Positions 17,792-26,428 of a stretch of DNA of 64,000 nt are shown piece after piece. The notes beneath the pieces are model-generated. The model searched no databases and had not been told where the DNA came from. It was given only the letters and a program-made list of their open reading frames with translations. The DNA is taken from positions 310,001 to 374,000 of the forward strand of contig NZ_JACIET010000001.1 in the NCBI RefSeq assembly GCF_014197015.1. Direction: 5' to 3'. This DNA is from Niveibacterium umoris (GTDB lineage Bacteria; Pseudomonadota; Gammaproteobacteria; Burkholderiales; Rhodocyclaceae). Within the stretch, counting starts at the first letter, position 1. Every line of letters starts with the position of its first letter. The position numbers and the translations under genes were made by a program.

Positions 17792-18583
17792 TCAGCCGAA
17801 GCGGCCGGTGATGTAGTCCTCGGTTTCCTTCTTGGTCGGGCTGAGGAAGATCGATTCGGTGACACCGAATTCGACCAGATCGCCCAGGTACATGTAGGCG
17901 GTGAAGTCGGACACGCGCGCCGCCTGCTGCATGTTGTGGGTGACGATGGCGATCGTGAAGTCTTCGCGCAACTCCTGGATCAGCTCTTCGATGCGCGCCG
18001 TCGAGATCGGATCGAGCGCGGAGGTTGGCTCGTCGAGCAGCAGCACTTCCGGCTTCACCGCGATGCCGCGCGCGATGCACAGACGCTGTTGTTGGCCACC
18101 GGAAAGGCCCTGGCCGCTCTGGTTGAGCTTGTCCTTGACCTCGTCCCACAGCGCGGCGCGGGTCAGCGCCCACTGCACGCGCTCATCCATTTCAGAGCGC
18201 GAGAGCCGCTCGTGCAGGCGCACGCCGAAGGCGATGTTCTCGTAAATCGTCATCGGGAAGGGCGTGGGCTTCTGGAAAACCATGCCGACCTTGGCGCGCA
18301 GCTGGTTCAGATCGGCGTCCTTGTCGAGGACGTTGACGCCGTCGAGCAGGATTTCGCCTTCCGCGCGTTGCCCCGGATACAACTCGTACATCCGGTTCAG
18401 GGCACGCAGCAGCGTGGATTTCCCGCAACCGGAAGGGCCGATGAACGCGGTGACACGCCGGTTGAAGATGTCGAGATTGACATTCTTGATGGCGTGGAAC
18501 TTCCCGTAATAGAAGTTGAAGTTCTTGACCTGGATCTGTGCCTTCAGGTTCACGGCTTGTTCGCTCTTCATGGGAACGCTCAT
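17792..18583 (-). CDS. pstB: Phosphate ABC transporter ATPase
   Basis: A 263-residue ATPase of the high-affinity phosphate importer. The Walker A motif is GPSGCGKST, the signature LSGGQQQR and the Walker B region [11 protein letters not shown]. The PstB-specific stretch [20 protein letters not shown] is present. It is the last gene of pstS-pstC-pstA-pstB, six bases after pstA. Neither phoU nor phoB-phoR follows it; the gene beyond is convergent. Confidence 0.97.
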   Translation of the reverse strand: MSVPMKSEQAVNLKAQIQVKNFNFYYGKFHAIKNVNLDIFNRRVTAFIGPSGCGKSTLLRALNRMYELYPGQRAEGEILLDGVNVLDKDADLNQLRAKVGMVFQKPTPFPMTIYENIAFGVRLHERLSRSEMDERVQWALTRAALWDEVKDKLNQSGQGLSGGQQQRLCIARGIAVKPEVLLLDEPTSALDPISTARIEELIQELREDFTIAIVTHNMQQAARVSDFTAYMYLGDLVEFGVTESIFLSPTKKETEDYITGRFG

Positions 18584-18589
18584 CTCTTG

Positions 18590-19429
18590 TTAATTGGTCG
18601 GCCGCTTGGGCAGCAGCACGCGGGCGAGGATATTGACGGTCAGCACGCCGATGGTGATCAGGAAGACCGCGGCCCAGGCGAGCTTTTGCCAGCTCGGGAA
18701 CGGACTCATCGCGAATTTCGCGATGGTGACCGGAAGGTTGGCCATCGGCTTGTTCAGATCGAGGCTCCAGAACTGGTTCGACGTGGCGGTGAACAGCAGC
18801 GGGGCGGTTTCGCCCGCGATGCGCGCCACCGCGAGCAGCACACCGGTGATGATGCCGGCCTGGGCCGAGCGGACCGTGACCATCATGATCACTTTCCAGC
18901 GCGGGGCGCCCAGCGCGAAGGCCGCTTCACGCAGCGTGTTCGGAATCAGCAGCAGCATGTTCTCGGTTGTCCGGACGACCACCGGGATCACGATCAAGGC
19001 CAGCGCCAGAACGCCCGCCCAGCCCGAAAACGTGCCCATGTGCGCGACGTACACTTCATACATGAACAGGCCGACCACGATCGACGGCGCCGACAGCAGC
19101 AGATCGTTGATGAAGCGGGCGACCTCGGCGATCTTGCTGCGCTGCCCGTATTCGCCGAGGAAGACGCCGGTCAGGATGCCGATGGGCGTGCCGATGAGCG
19201 TCGCCAGCGTGACAAGGATCAGGCTGCCGACGATCGCATTGGCAAGACCGCCTTCAGTGCCCGGCGGCGGGGTCATTTCGGTGAACAGCGTCAGTGACAG
19301 AGCGCTGCCACCGATGGTCAGCACGGTGAAAAGTATCCAGATCAGCCATACCAGTCCAAACGCCATCGCCGCCATCGACAGGCCGAGCGCGAACCAGTTG
19401 ACCAGCTTTCTCTGAGTCCGAAGATCCAT
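18590..19429 (-). CDS. pstA: Phosphate ABC transporter permease
   Basis: A 279-residue inner-membrane permease with about six membrane segments. The EAA loop that docks PstB reads [41 protein letters not shown] and [16 protein letters not shown] are typical of PstA. It lies between pstC (21 bp) and pstB (6 bp) and forms the transmembrane pore with PstC. Confidence 0.96.
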   Translation of the reverse strand: MDLRTQRKLVNWFALGLSMAAMAFGLVWLIWILFTVLTIGGSALSLTLFTEMTPPPGTEGGLANAIVGSLILVTLATLIGTPIGILTGVFLGEYGQRSKIAEVARFINDLLLSAPSIVVGLFMYEVYVAHMGTFSGWAGVLALALIVIPVVVRTTENMLLLIPNTLREAAFALGAPRWKVIMMVTVRSAQAGIITGVLLAVARIAGETAPLLFTATSNQFWSLDLNKPMANLPVTIAKFAMSPFPSWQKLAWAAVFLITIGVLTVNILARVLLPKRPTN

Positions 19430-19450
19430 GATCGTTTGCCTCTTGCTGGC

Positions 19451-20440
19451 TTAGTGACCGCTATGCAGCTTCTGCATGCGGATCAGCATGAATTTGGAAA
19501 GTGTCAGCACGGCGAGGGTGATGCCGAAGAGGACAAGGCTCAGGTACATCAGCGAAGCGGAATGCAGCCCGGCCTCGGCTTCGGCGAATTCATTCGCGAG
19601 CGCTGAAGTGATGCTGTTGCCGGGGTAGAACAGCGAGATGCCCTGGAAGCTGTTGGTGTTACCGATCACGAAGGTGACGGCCATGGTCTCGCCCAGTGCG
19701 CGACCCAGACCGAGCATGATGCCGCCCACCACGCCGACTCGGGTGTAGGGCAGAACCACCTTCGAGACGACTTCCCATGTGGTCGCGCCGAGGCCGTAGG
19801 CCGATTCCTTGAGCATCGGCGGCGTGACTTCAAAAACGTCGCGCATCACCGAGGCGATGAAGGGGATGATCATGATCGCGAGGATGATGCCGGCGGTCAG
19901 CATGCCGATACCGATCTGCGGGCCATCGAAGAGCGCACCGATCAGCGGGATATGTCCAAAGGTATTGGCCAGGAAAGGCTGTCCGTACTTGGCAAACAGC
20001 GGCGCGAAGAACAACAGGCCCCACATGCCGTAGACGATGCTGGGGATCGCGGCCAGCAGTTCGATTGCGGTGCCCAGCGGGCGGCGCAGCCAGCGCGGCG
20101 AGAGCTCGGTCAGGAACAGCGCAATACCGAAGCTGACCGGTACCGCGATGACCAGCGCGATGACTGAACTGAGCACAGTGCCGTACATCGGAATCACGGC
20201 CCCGAACTTCTCCATCGGGGGGTTCCAGTCCGTCGTCACGAAGAACTTCAGTCCGAACGCCTTGATCGACGGCCAGGCGCCAATCGTCAGCGACACGATG
20301 ATGCCGCACAGCACGATCAACGCGAGCACCGCAAACGAGCGGGTCAGATTGAAGAAGATCATGTCGCCAAATTGGCCGGAAGCGGCTTGCTTCGCGGGTT
20401 TGGCGCCTTGGGCCGCTTCAACGCTTGACGATGTCTGCAC
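19451..20440 (-). CDS. pstC: Phosphate ABC transporter permease
   Basis: A 329-residue permease with a long cytosolic N-terminus and about six membrane helices ([21 protein letters not shown] first). [31 protein letters not shown] includes the PstC signature. The EAA loop reads [23 protein letters not shown]. It follows pstS after an 83-bp gap that contains a terminator-like hairpin, so its level is probably set below that of PstS. Confidence 0.96.
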   Translation of the reverse strand: MQTSSSVEAAQGAKPAKQAASGQFGDMIFFNLTRSFAVLALIVLCGIIVSLTIGAWPSIKAFGLKFFVTTDWNPPMEKFGAVIPMYGTVLSSVIALVIAVPVSFGIALFLTELSPRWLRRPLGTAIELLAAIPSIVYGMWGLLFFAPLFAKYGQPFLANTFGHIPLIGALFDGPQIGIGMLTAGIILAIMIIPFIASVMRDVFEVTPPMLKESAYGLGATTWEVVSKVVLPYTRVGVVGGIMLGLGRALGETMAVTFVIGNTNSFQGISLFYPGNSITSALANEFAEAEAGLHSASLMYLSLVLFGITLAVLTLSKFMLIRMQKLHSGH

Positions 20441-20453
20441 GGTAAGGTGTCTC

Positions 20454-20493
20454 CAAAAGAAAAGCGACGCGACGGAGTGGTCCGCCGCGTCGC
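20454..20493 (-). terminator. Terminator-like hairpin between pstS and pstC
   Basis: On the minus strand, GCGACGCG (from 20493) pairs with CGCGTCGC (to 20464), extended by an inner CGG/CCG, then TTTTCTTTT (20463-20455). This has the form of a rho-independent terminator. Since pstCAB must still be expressed, it probably acts as a leaky terminator that yields more of the binding protein than of the membrane complex. Confidence 0.75.
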
Positions 20494-20523
20494 GATATTA
20501 CGTCAGCACGCGGTTAGGCGTGA

Positions 20524-21558
20524 TTACTTGACCTGAAAGACCGGCTTGCCAGACGCATCCTTGATGTTGTTCCAGGATGCGTGGATCAGCTTGATCAGGC
20601 CGTCGGGCAGCGGGACGTAGTCGAGATCGCTCGCCATCGCGGAACCGTTCTTGTACGCCCACTCAAAGAACTTCAGCGCTTCGGCCGATTGCGCCGGCTT
20701 GTCGGCGGTCGCCTGCATCACGATGAAGGTGGCGCCGGTGATCGGCCACGACTCCTTGCCCGGCTGGTTGGTCAGGATCTGGTAGAAGGCCGACTTCGAC
20801 CAGTCTGCGCCAGCGGCCGCTGCCTTGAAGGTCAGATCGTCCGGCTGCACGAATGCGCCGTCAGCGTTCTGCATCGACAGGTGGGTGAGCTTGTTCTGCT
20901 TGGCGTAGGCAAATTCCACATAGCCGATGGAGCCCGGGAGCTGCTGCACGAAGGCCGACACGCCCTCGTTGCCCTTGCCGCCGGTACCGGTCGGCCACTG
21001 CACAGCGGTGCCTTCACCGACCTTGTCCTTCCATTCCTGGCTGACCTTGGCGAGGTAGTTGGTGAAGATGAACGAGGTGCCGGAACCATCGGCGCGGCGC
21101 ACCACGGCCACGGCCTGATCCGGCAGCGCGGCGCCCGGGTTGAGCTTGGCGATGGCCGGGTCGTTCCACTTCTTGATCTTGCCCAGGTAGATGTCAGCCA
21201 GCACCGGGCCGGTCATCTTCAGCTGGCCCGGCTTGAAACCGGGAATGTTCACCACCGGCACCACGCCACCGATGACGGTCGGGAACTGCACAAGACCTTC
21301 CTTCTGCAGCTCTTCCGGCTTGACCGGGGCGTCCGAAGCACCGAAATCGACGGTTTTGGCCTTGATCTGCTTGAGGCCACCCGACGAACCGATCGACTGA
21401 TAGTTGACCTTGTTGCCGGTTGCTTTCTGGTAGGCGTCGGCCCACTTGGAATAGACGGGGGCCGGGAACGACGCACCGGCGCCGGTCACTTCAGCGGCGG
21501 AAGCGGCGCCGACGGACAGGAGGGAGACAGAAACTGCGATAGCGATGCGCTTGAACAT
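20524..21558 (-). CDS. pstS: Periplasmic phosphate-binding protein
   Basis: A 344-residue exported protein. The signal peptide is about 22 residues ([14 protein letters not shown]). The mature N-terminus [20 protein letters not shown] and the phosphate loops YQSIGSSGG and [10 protein letters not shown] are diagnostic of Pst[17 protein letters not shown] forms the second phosphate-binding segment. It is the first gene of the operon and lies 44 bp downstream of PhoB-box-like repeats. Confidence 0.97.
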   Translation of the reverse strand: MFKRIAIAVSVSLLSVGAASAAEVTGAGASFPAPVYSKWADAYQKATGNKVNYQSIGSSGGLKQIKAKTVDFGASDAPVKPEELQKEGLVQFPTVIGGVVPVVNIPGFKPGQLKMTGPVLADIYLGKIKKWNDPAIAKLNPGAALPDQAVAVVRRADGSGTSFIFTNYLAKVSQEWKDKVGEGTAVQWPTGTGGKGNEGVSAFVQQLPGSIGYVEFAYAKQNKLTHLSMQNADGAFVQPDDLTFKAAAAGADWSKSAFYQILTNQPGKESWPITGATFIVMQATADKPAQSAEALKFFEWAYKNGSAMASDLDYVPLPDGLIKLIHASWNNIKDASGKPVFQVK

Positions 21559-21602
21559 TTTGACCTCGCGATGACACGGACTTCGTACACTAAGGAGTGC
21601 GC

Positions 21603-21638
21603 ATTACGGAAATGTTACATGTAGCCATTTCGTAACCA
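21603..21638 (-). promoter_or_regulatory. Candidate Pho box array upstream of pstS
   Basis: Read on the minus strand, two pairs of 7-bp direct repeats with 4-bp spacers lie end to end: TGGTTAC-N4-TGGCTAC (21638-21621) and ATGTAAC-N4-CCGTAAT (21620-21603). The second pair resembles the PhoB consensus CTGTCAT-N4-CTGTCAT at 9 of 14 positions. The 11-bp period, the AT-rich spacers and the position 45-80 bp before pstS support PhoB control under phosphate starvation. Confidence 0.55.
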
Positions 21639-21928
21639 AATCTGCTTGCTAGCGTTGGTTTTTGCGAAATTCACAAGAAAACGATAAGGCCGAGGGCCGT
21701 ACTTCAACATAGGCGTGTTACATCACTGCGACGCAAGGGCGCGCAAGCCGATGTTGAAATCCCGAAGGACATGAGTTCTGCGGCTCACGATGAAATTTGG
21801 TGGCGTGGACCGTTTTGGTTGCTGACGGCTGCCTTCGGAGTTGGAGGCGCCGTGTTGCGCGAAACGGTGCGGAGTGACGGTATTGCGATGGCCGCGTCGC
21901 TTCCCGCGACAGGGCGGATGGATCGAGG
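21639..21928. other. Intergenic region between pstS and the sulfur-transfer gene
   Basis: About 290 bp between the pstS promoter and the 3' hairpin of the leftward sulfur-transfer gene. The pst promoter elements end at 21638. A rightward open frame beginning at 21771 runs on antisense through the neighbouring gene and looks spurious. No further RNA gene or repeat is recognised. Confidence 0.4.
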
Positions 21929-21973
21929 ATTGGGCTGCCGCCTTGTTGCAAGAAGCCGAGGCGGCGGCCCAAT
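21929..21973 (-). terminator. Long stem-loop after the sulfur-transfer gene
   Basis: ATTGGGCTGCCGCC (21929-21942) pairs with GGCGGCGGCCCAAT (21960-21973), 14 pairs with one G-T wobble and a 17-base loop. It lies 16 bp beyond the stop codon. There is no T tract, so it may act as a 3' stabiliser or a rho-assisted end. Confidence 0.5.
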
Positions 21974-21988
21974 CGGGTGCGGTCCAGG

Positions 21989-24484
21989 TCAGATGAACAG
22001 CGTCGTGCCCGACTCCGCGGCCTCGCCGAGAAATGCTGCGACGCCGCCAAGCTCGACGCCGTCGACCAGCTCTGCCTGGCGGATGCCCATCACGTCCATC
22101 GACATGTTGCAGGCGATCAGCTGGGCGCCGCCGTCGACCAGGCTCTTGAGCAGCGCGGTCGGGGTTTCGACGCCCTTCTGGCGCATCACGGTGCGGATCA
22201 GCCTGGCGCCCATGCCGGCAAAGTTCATCTTCGAGATCGAGTTCAGGCGGTCGGTGCCGGCCGGCATCATCGCGCCGAACATCTTGTCCATGAAACCCTT
22301 GGGTACCGCTGGCGCATCGGGGCGGCGCAGCACGTTGAGCCCCCAGAAGGTGAAGAACACCGAGACCGGCTTGCCCATCGCCAGTGCGCCGTTGGCGATG
22401 ATAAGGCTAGCCATGACCTTGTCGAGATCGCCGCTGAACACGACCAGCGTGGTCTTGTCGCGTGCCGGTAGGAGTTGGGCGGCGCTGGCGGCGGGCAGGG
22501 CGGGGGCGGACTTGCCTTTGCGGATCAGCACCGTCACGAGGCCCTTCTCGGTCTCGACCGATAGCACATCGTTGCCGGTCTTCTTCGCCCAGGCGCGGAT
22601 GTCGCGGCCGAAGGCGGGGTCGGAGGCCGTGACCTCGAGCAGCTCGCCCTCGTTCATCGCGTCGACCGCGCGGTAGGTCTTCATGATCGGGCCGGGGCAC
22701 TGCAGGCCGATCGCGTTGAGCGTGTGGCGGTTGCCGGCGTTCGCGACGATCGCGCAGCGGCCACCGCGCTCGGCTTCGATCTCGTCCGGGTCGCGGCGCT
22801 TGATGTCTTCGTAGTCGAAGATGTCGGGGTTCGATTGTTTGTCGATCGCCCAGGCGTAGGTCTTGTAGCCGCCGGAAAGGTTGCGCACGTCGGCAAAGCC
22901 CGCCTGCTTGAGGATGCGGTAGGCGAGGTAGCCGCGCAGGCCGATCTGGCAGAACACGATGGTCGGTTTGGCTGGATCGAGATCCGCCAGATGTTCGCGC
23001 AGGGTGTTCACGTCGATGTGGCGCGCGCCACGGATCGTGCCGAGCTCGAACTCCTCGGCGGTGCGAACGTCGATCAGCTGCATGGTGGTGGTGTCGAGCG
23101 CCTGCAGCGCGCGCCAGTCGAGCAGCTCGTGCGAGCCGTTGAGTACATTGGCGGCGACGTAGCCGGCGATGTTCACCGGATCCTTGGCGGAGCCGAAGGG
23201 CGGCGCGTAGGCGAGTTCCAGCTCGGTGAGGTCTTCCACCGTCATGCCGGCATGGATGGCGGTCGCGATCACGTCGATGCGCTTGTCGGCACCGTCCGCG
23301 CCTACCGCCTGCGCGCCGAGGATCTTCCCGTCCGGTGCGTAGAGCAACTTCAGGCTGATCTGCTTGGCGCCGGGGTAGTAGCTGGCGTGCGAGCCGCCGT
23401 GGGTGATGCTGGTGCGGTAGTCGGCGCCGGCGGCGATCAGCTGCTTCTCGTTGAGGCCGGTGGAGGCGGCGGCGAGGTCGAACGCCTTGAGGATCGCCGT
23501 GCCCAGCGTGCCGCGGTAGGCGCGCTGGTTGCCATGCACCATGTTGTCCGCCGCCATGCGGCCCTGGCGGTTGGCCGGGCCGGCGAGCGGGATCAGCGCT
23601 ACACGCCCGTTGAGCGTCTGCGTCACTTCGATCGCATCGCCCACGGCGTAGATCGCGTCGTCGGAGGTCTGCAGGTATTCGTTGACCTTGATGCCGCCGG
23701 TGGCGCCGATCGCGAGCCCCGCTGCACGTGCCAGCGTGGTTTCCGGCCGCACGCCGATCGCCAGCACCACCACATCGGCCTGCAGGCGCTTGCCGCTTTG
23801 CAGGTAGACGACGGTGTGGTCCGCCTTGTCCTCGAAGCGTTCGATCTTGTCGGCGAGGTAGAGCTCGACGTTCTTGTCGCGCATGTGGGCATGCACGATC
23901 GCAGCCATCTCGTAGTCGAGCGGCGCGAGGATCTGGTCCGCGCCCTCGACGAGCGTGGTGAAGAGTCCGCGTTCATGGAAGTTCTCCGCGACCTCGATGC
24001 CGATGAAGCCGCCGCCGATCACTACCGCGCGGCGCGGCTGCTCGGTCTTGAGGTGTTCCATGATGCGGTCGAGATCCGGGATGTTGCGCAGGCCGAACAC
24101 CCGCTTCGATTCGATGCCCGGCAACTTCGGCCGTACCGGCTCGGCGCCGGGGGAGAGCAACAGGCGGTCGTAGGCTTCGTCGTATTCGTCGCCGGTGGCG
24201 AGATTGCGCAGGCGCACGGTTTTCGCCGCCCGATCGATCGCGATGGCCTCGGTGCGACTGCGCACGTCGACGCGGTAGCGCGCCTCGAAGGCGCCTTCGC
24301 TGGTCACCAGTAGCTGCTCGCGCTCGGCGATTGCGCCGGAAAGGTGATACGGCAGGCCACAGTTGGCGAAGCTGATGTAGGGGCCGCGCTCAACCATCAC
24401 GATCCGGGCGGACTCATCGTTGCGGCGGATACGGGCAGCGGCGGTGGCGCCACCGGCGACGCCTCCGATGATGACGAATTTCAT
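21989..24484 (-). CDS. CoA-disulfide-reductase / rhodanese / TusA / DsrE four-domain fusion
   Basis: An 831-residue cytosolic protein with four sulfur-handling modules. Residues 1-445 are an FAD/NAD(P)H CoA-disulfide (polysulfide) reductase with GGVAGGATAAARIRR at the FAD site and redox Cys42 in FANCGLPYHLSG. Residues 455-550 are a rhodanese domain with Cys512 in FCQIGLRGY. Residues 585-660 are TusA-like with Cys596 in GLQCPGPI. Residues 678-831 are DsrE-like with Cys792 in ACNMSMDVMG. All four sulfur-carrying cysteines are present, so sulfane sulfur could be relayed within one chain. The start at 24484 (MKFVIIGG) follows AGGA; an upstream in-frame start at 24517 would place 11 extra residues. 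Persulfide reduction or sulfide detoxification is inferred. Confidence 0.92.
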   Translation of the reverse strand: MKFVIIGGVAGGATAAARIRRNDESARIVMVERGPYISFANCGLPYHLSGAIAEREQLLVTSEGAFEARYRVDVRSRTEAIAIDRAAKTVRLRNLATGDEYDEAYDRLLLSPGAEPVRPKLPGIESKRVFGLRNIPDLDRIMEHLKTEQPRRAVVIGGGFIGIEVAENFHERGLFTTLVEGADQILAPLDYEMAAIVHAHMRDKNVELYLADKIERFEDKADHTVVYLQSGKRLQADVVVLAIGVRPETTLARAAGLAIGATGGIKVNEYLQTSDDAIYAVGDAIEVTQTLNGRVALIPLAGPANRQGRMAADNMVHGNQRAYRGTLGTAILKAFDLAAASTGLNEKQLIAAGADYRTSITHGGSHASYYPGAKQISLKLLYAPDGKILGAQAVGADGADKRIDVIATAIHAGMTVEDLTELELAYAPPFGSAKDPVNIAGYVAANVLNGSHELLDWRALQALDTTTMQLIDVRTAEEFELGTIRGARHIDVNTLREHLADLDPAKPTIVFCQIGLRGYLAYRILKQAGFADVRNLSGGYKTYAWAIDKQSNPDIFDYEDIKRRDPDEIEAERGGRCAIVANAGNRHTLNAIGLQCPGPIMKTYRAVDAMNEGELLEVTASDPAFGRDIRAWAKKTGNDVLSVETEKGLVTVLIRKGKSAPALPAASAAQLLPARDKTTLVVFSGDLDKVMASLIIANGALAMGKPVSVFFTFWGLNVLRRPDAPAVPKGFMDKMFGAMMPAGTDRLNSISKMNFAGMGARLIRTVMRQKGVETPTALLKSLVDGGAQLIACNMSMDVMGIRQAELVDGVELGGVAAFLGEAAESGTTLFI

Positions 24485-24520
24485 GTGGGGGATTCCTGTG
24501 CAATCGGGTGAGTGCACAAT

Positions 24521-24536
24521 ATCGCTATATAGCGAT
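24521..24536. promoter_or_regulatory. 16-bp perfect palindrome upstream of the sulfur-transfer gene
   Basis: ATCGCTATATAGCGAT is a perfect palindrome 37-52 bp before the leftward start at 24484. It covers the expected promoter region, so it is a good candidate repressor operator. ArsR-type persulfide sensors of the BigR/SqrR class bind AT-rich dyads in such places, but no regulator gene is adjacent. Confidence 0.6.
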
Positions 24537-24575
24537 CAAAGGATTGATATGCATCAGCCTTGGCAGTCAGTTCGA

Positions 24576-24593
24576 CTACATACAGTTATGTAG
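24576..24593. promoter_or_regulatory. Inverted repeat in the sulfur-gene/ccoG divergent promoter
   Basis: CTACATA-CAGT-TATGTAG is a perfect 7+7 inverted repeat about midway between the two divergent genes. A third, looser dyad ATAGC-N6-GCTAT (24610-24625) follows. With the palindrome at 24521 this gives three dyads in about 105 bp of the AT-rich intergenic DNA. Confidence 0.5.
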
Positions 24594-24685
24594 CAATCTA
24601 GAAAACTTTATAGCTATTGGGCTATGTCAACATTGCGCCGGACCGATGCTCCAACAATCGTGCTGTTGAAGCATCAGGTACCGCT

Positions 24686-26125
24686 ATGCCCGAAACCACG
24701 CGCGAAAACACGGCACCCGCACAGAAGGTCCGTTTCGCTAATCCCCGCATTGCTGCGGCTGACGAACAGTCGCTTTATGAAGTGCGTCGCAAGGTCTATC
24801 CCCGCGCGGTTTCTGGCGTGTTTGCGCGTTGGCGCTGGGCTTTGGTGATTCTTACCCAGGTGCTGTTCTACGGCCTGGCGTGGGTGCAGTGGAACGGCCG
24901 TCAGGCCTTCCTGCTGCATCTTTCGGAGCGCAAGTTCTACATCTTTGGTTGGGTGTTCTGGCCACAGGACGTGGTGTACCTGACCGTGTTGCTGATCATC
25001 TGTGCGTACTCGCTGTTCCTGTTCACGGCGGTGGCAGGGCGCTTGTGGTGCGGTTACGCTTGTCCGCAAACGGTCTACACCGAGCTGTTCCTGTGGATCG
25101 AGCGCAGGATCGAAGGGGATCGCGCCAAGCGGATGAAGCTCGACAACGCGCCGCCATCGTTCGTGAAGTTCGCCACCAAGGCGGCCAAATTCGGCGCCTG
25201 GGGTGCGGTGGCGCTATGGACCGGCATCACCTTCGTCGGCTATTTCTCGCCGATCCGCGAACTGTTGCCGAACATCGCGCGCTTCGATCTGGGTGGCTGG
25301 GAGCTCTTCTGGATCTGTTTCTACGGCGGCTTCACCTACCTGATGGCCGGCGTGATGCGCGAGCAGGTGTGCAAGTACATGTGCCCCTACGCGCGCTTCC
25401 AGGGTGTGATGTTCGACCCGGACACGCTGGTCATCACCTACGACCCGGAGCGTGGCGAACCTCGGGGCGCCAAGCGCAAGCAAGCCGAGCAGAAGCTCGG
25501 TGACTGCGTTGATTGCGGCATCTGCGTGCAGGTCTGCCCGACCGGTATCGATATCCGCGACGGCCTGCAGTACGAGTGCATCGGCTGCGCCGCCTGCATC
25601 GACGCCTGCGACCAGGTCATGGACAAGGTTGGCTCGCCGCGCGGGCTGATCCGCTACACCACCGAAAACGCGATGAAGCAGCACTGGGGCATGCGCGACG
25701 TGCTGCGCCATGTGATCCGGCCGCGCGTGCTGGTCTACCTCTCGGTGCTGCTGGCGATCATCGCTGCCGGCGGCTGGTCGCTCGCCCATCGGCACACGCT
25801 GCGGGTCGACGTGATTCGCGATCGCACCACGCTTTCACGTGAAGTGGAAGGTGGCCTGATCGAGAACATCTACACCCTGCAGATGATGAACATGGCCGAG
25901 ACCGCACGGCGCATCCAGGTCAGCGTGTCCGGGCTGGATGGCGTGTCGCTGGTGGAAGCGCCGCGTTTCGAACTGCCGGCGGCTGGCAACAAGTCCTACA
26001 CGATCCACGTCCGGGTGCCGGTCGATTCGGCGCCCAAGGGCTCGCACAAGATCGTCTTTGACATCCGCAGCGAAGAGGGCGACGGCGTAAAGCTGGCCGA
26101 AAAGGCCAGCTTCATGATGCCCTGA
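24686..26125 (+). CDS. ccoG: Cytochrome cbb3 oxidase accessory ferredoxin-type protein
   Basis: A 479-residue inner-membrane iron-sulfur protein (FixG family). Membrane segments include ALVILTQVLFYGLAWV and DVVYLTVLLIICAYSLFLF. CGYACPQTVYTELFLWIERR and REQVCKYMCPYARFQG are CcoG signatures. Two 4Fe-4S clusters are bound by CVDCGICVQVCP and CIGCAACIDACD. A C-terminal periplasmic Ig-like domain (about 380-479) follows the last helix. CcoG reduces copper for insertion into cbb3 oxidase. The ATG at 24686 after AGGT is preferred to a TTG at 24617 within the dyad region. No ccoNOPQ or ccoHIS genes are in the window apart from the small gene that follows. Confidence 0.93.
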   Translation: MPETTRENTAPAQKVRFANPRIAAADEQSLYEVRRKVYPRAVSGVFARWRWALVILTQVLFYGLAWVQWNGRQAFLLHLSERKFYIFGWVFWPQDVVYLTVLLIICAYSLFLFTAVAGRLWCGYACPQTVYTELFLWIERRIEGDRAKRMKLDNAPPSFVKFATKAAKFGAWGAVALWTGITFVGYFSPIRELLPNIARFDLGGWELFWICFYGGFTYLMAGVMREQVCKYMCPYARFQGVMFDPDTLVITYDPERGEPRGAKRKQAEQKLGDCVDCGICVQVCPTGIDIRDGLQYECIGCAACIDACDQVMDKVGSPRGLIRYTTENAMKQHWGMRDVLRHVIRPRVLVYLSVLLAIIAAGGWSLAHRHTLRVDVIRDRTTLSREVEGGLIENIYTLQMMNMAETARRIQVSVSGLDGVSLVEAPRFELPAAGNKSYTIHVRVPVDSAPKGSHKIVFDIRSEEGDGVKLAEKASFMMP

Positions 26126-26153
26126 GCTGCTTCAACTGGAGGGGGGAGTCACC

Positions 26154-26297
26154 ATGGCACTCGAGATCCTGTTCGGAACCGACATCGGCTTGCTGAGCCT
26201 GTTCACCATCGTGTTCGTGCTGGGCATGGGCGGCTATCTCTGGCATTTCGCCCGCAAGCACATGCAGGACGAGGAAGAGCATCTCCATCCGCACTGA
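26154..26297 (+). CDS. DUF3149 small membrane protein
   Basis: A 47-residue protein with a strong ribosome site (GGAGG at 26138-26142). It begins MALEILFGTDIGLLSLFTIV, has one membrane helix to about residue 30 and ends in a charged, His-rich tail (DEEEHLHPH). FGTDIGLLSLF and GMGGYLWHF match the DUF3149 family of betaproteobacteria, whose function is unknown. It starts 28 bp after ccoG, so it is probably co-transcribed and may be a small subunit or assembly helper in respiration. The end of ccoG has no terminator. Confidence 0.85.
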   Translation: MALEILFGTDIGLLSLFTIVFVLGMGGYLWHFARKHMQDEEEHLHPH

Positions 26298-26428
26298 TGG
26301 GGTCGATCTCTTCCGCGTCGTGCCAAGGCCCGTGCGCTTGCCTGCACGGGCGGGCTGCGTTATCAATCCCGACCTGATCGTCACGCGGCCAAGCTCGGTT
26401 GCGTGATGAGGTTTCAGGAGCGCGACTG

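Noticed and set aside
17759-19297. Open frame of over 500 codons antisense to pstB and pstA
   Set aside because: Its residues are His/Asp/Arg-rich noise and the opposite strand encodes unmistakable PstB and PstA.
21771-22676. Rightward open frame beginning in the pst intergenic region
   Set aside because: Most of it is antisense to the DsrE and TusA parts of the sulfur-transfer gene, and the free first part has no recognisable family.
22724-24313. Long open frame antisense to the sulfur-transfer gene
   Set aside because: No motif or ribosome site; the opposite strand has four recognised domains with catalytic cysteines.
24617-24685. Upstream TTG start for ccoG
   Set aside because: It falls inside the third promoter dyad, lacks a ribosome site and adds residues without CcoG similarity.
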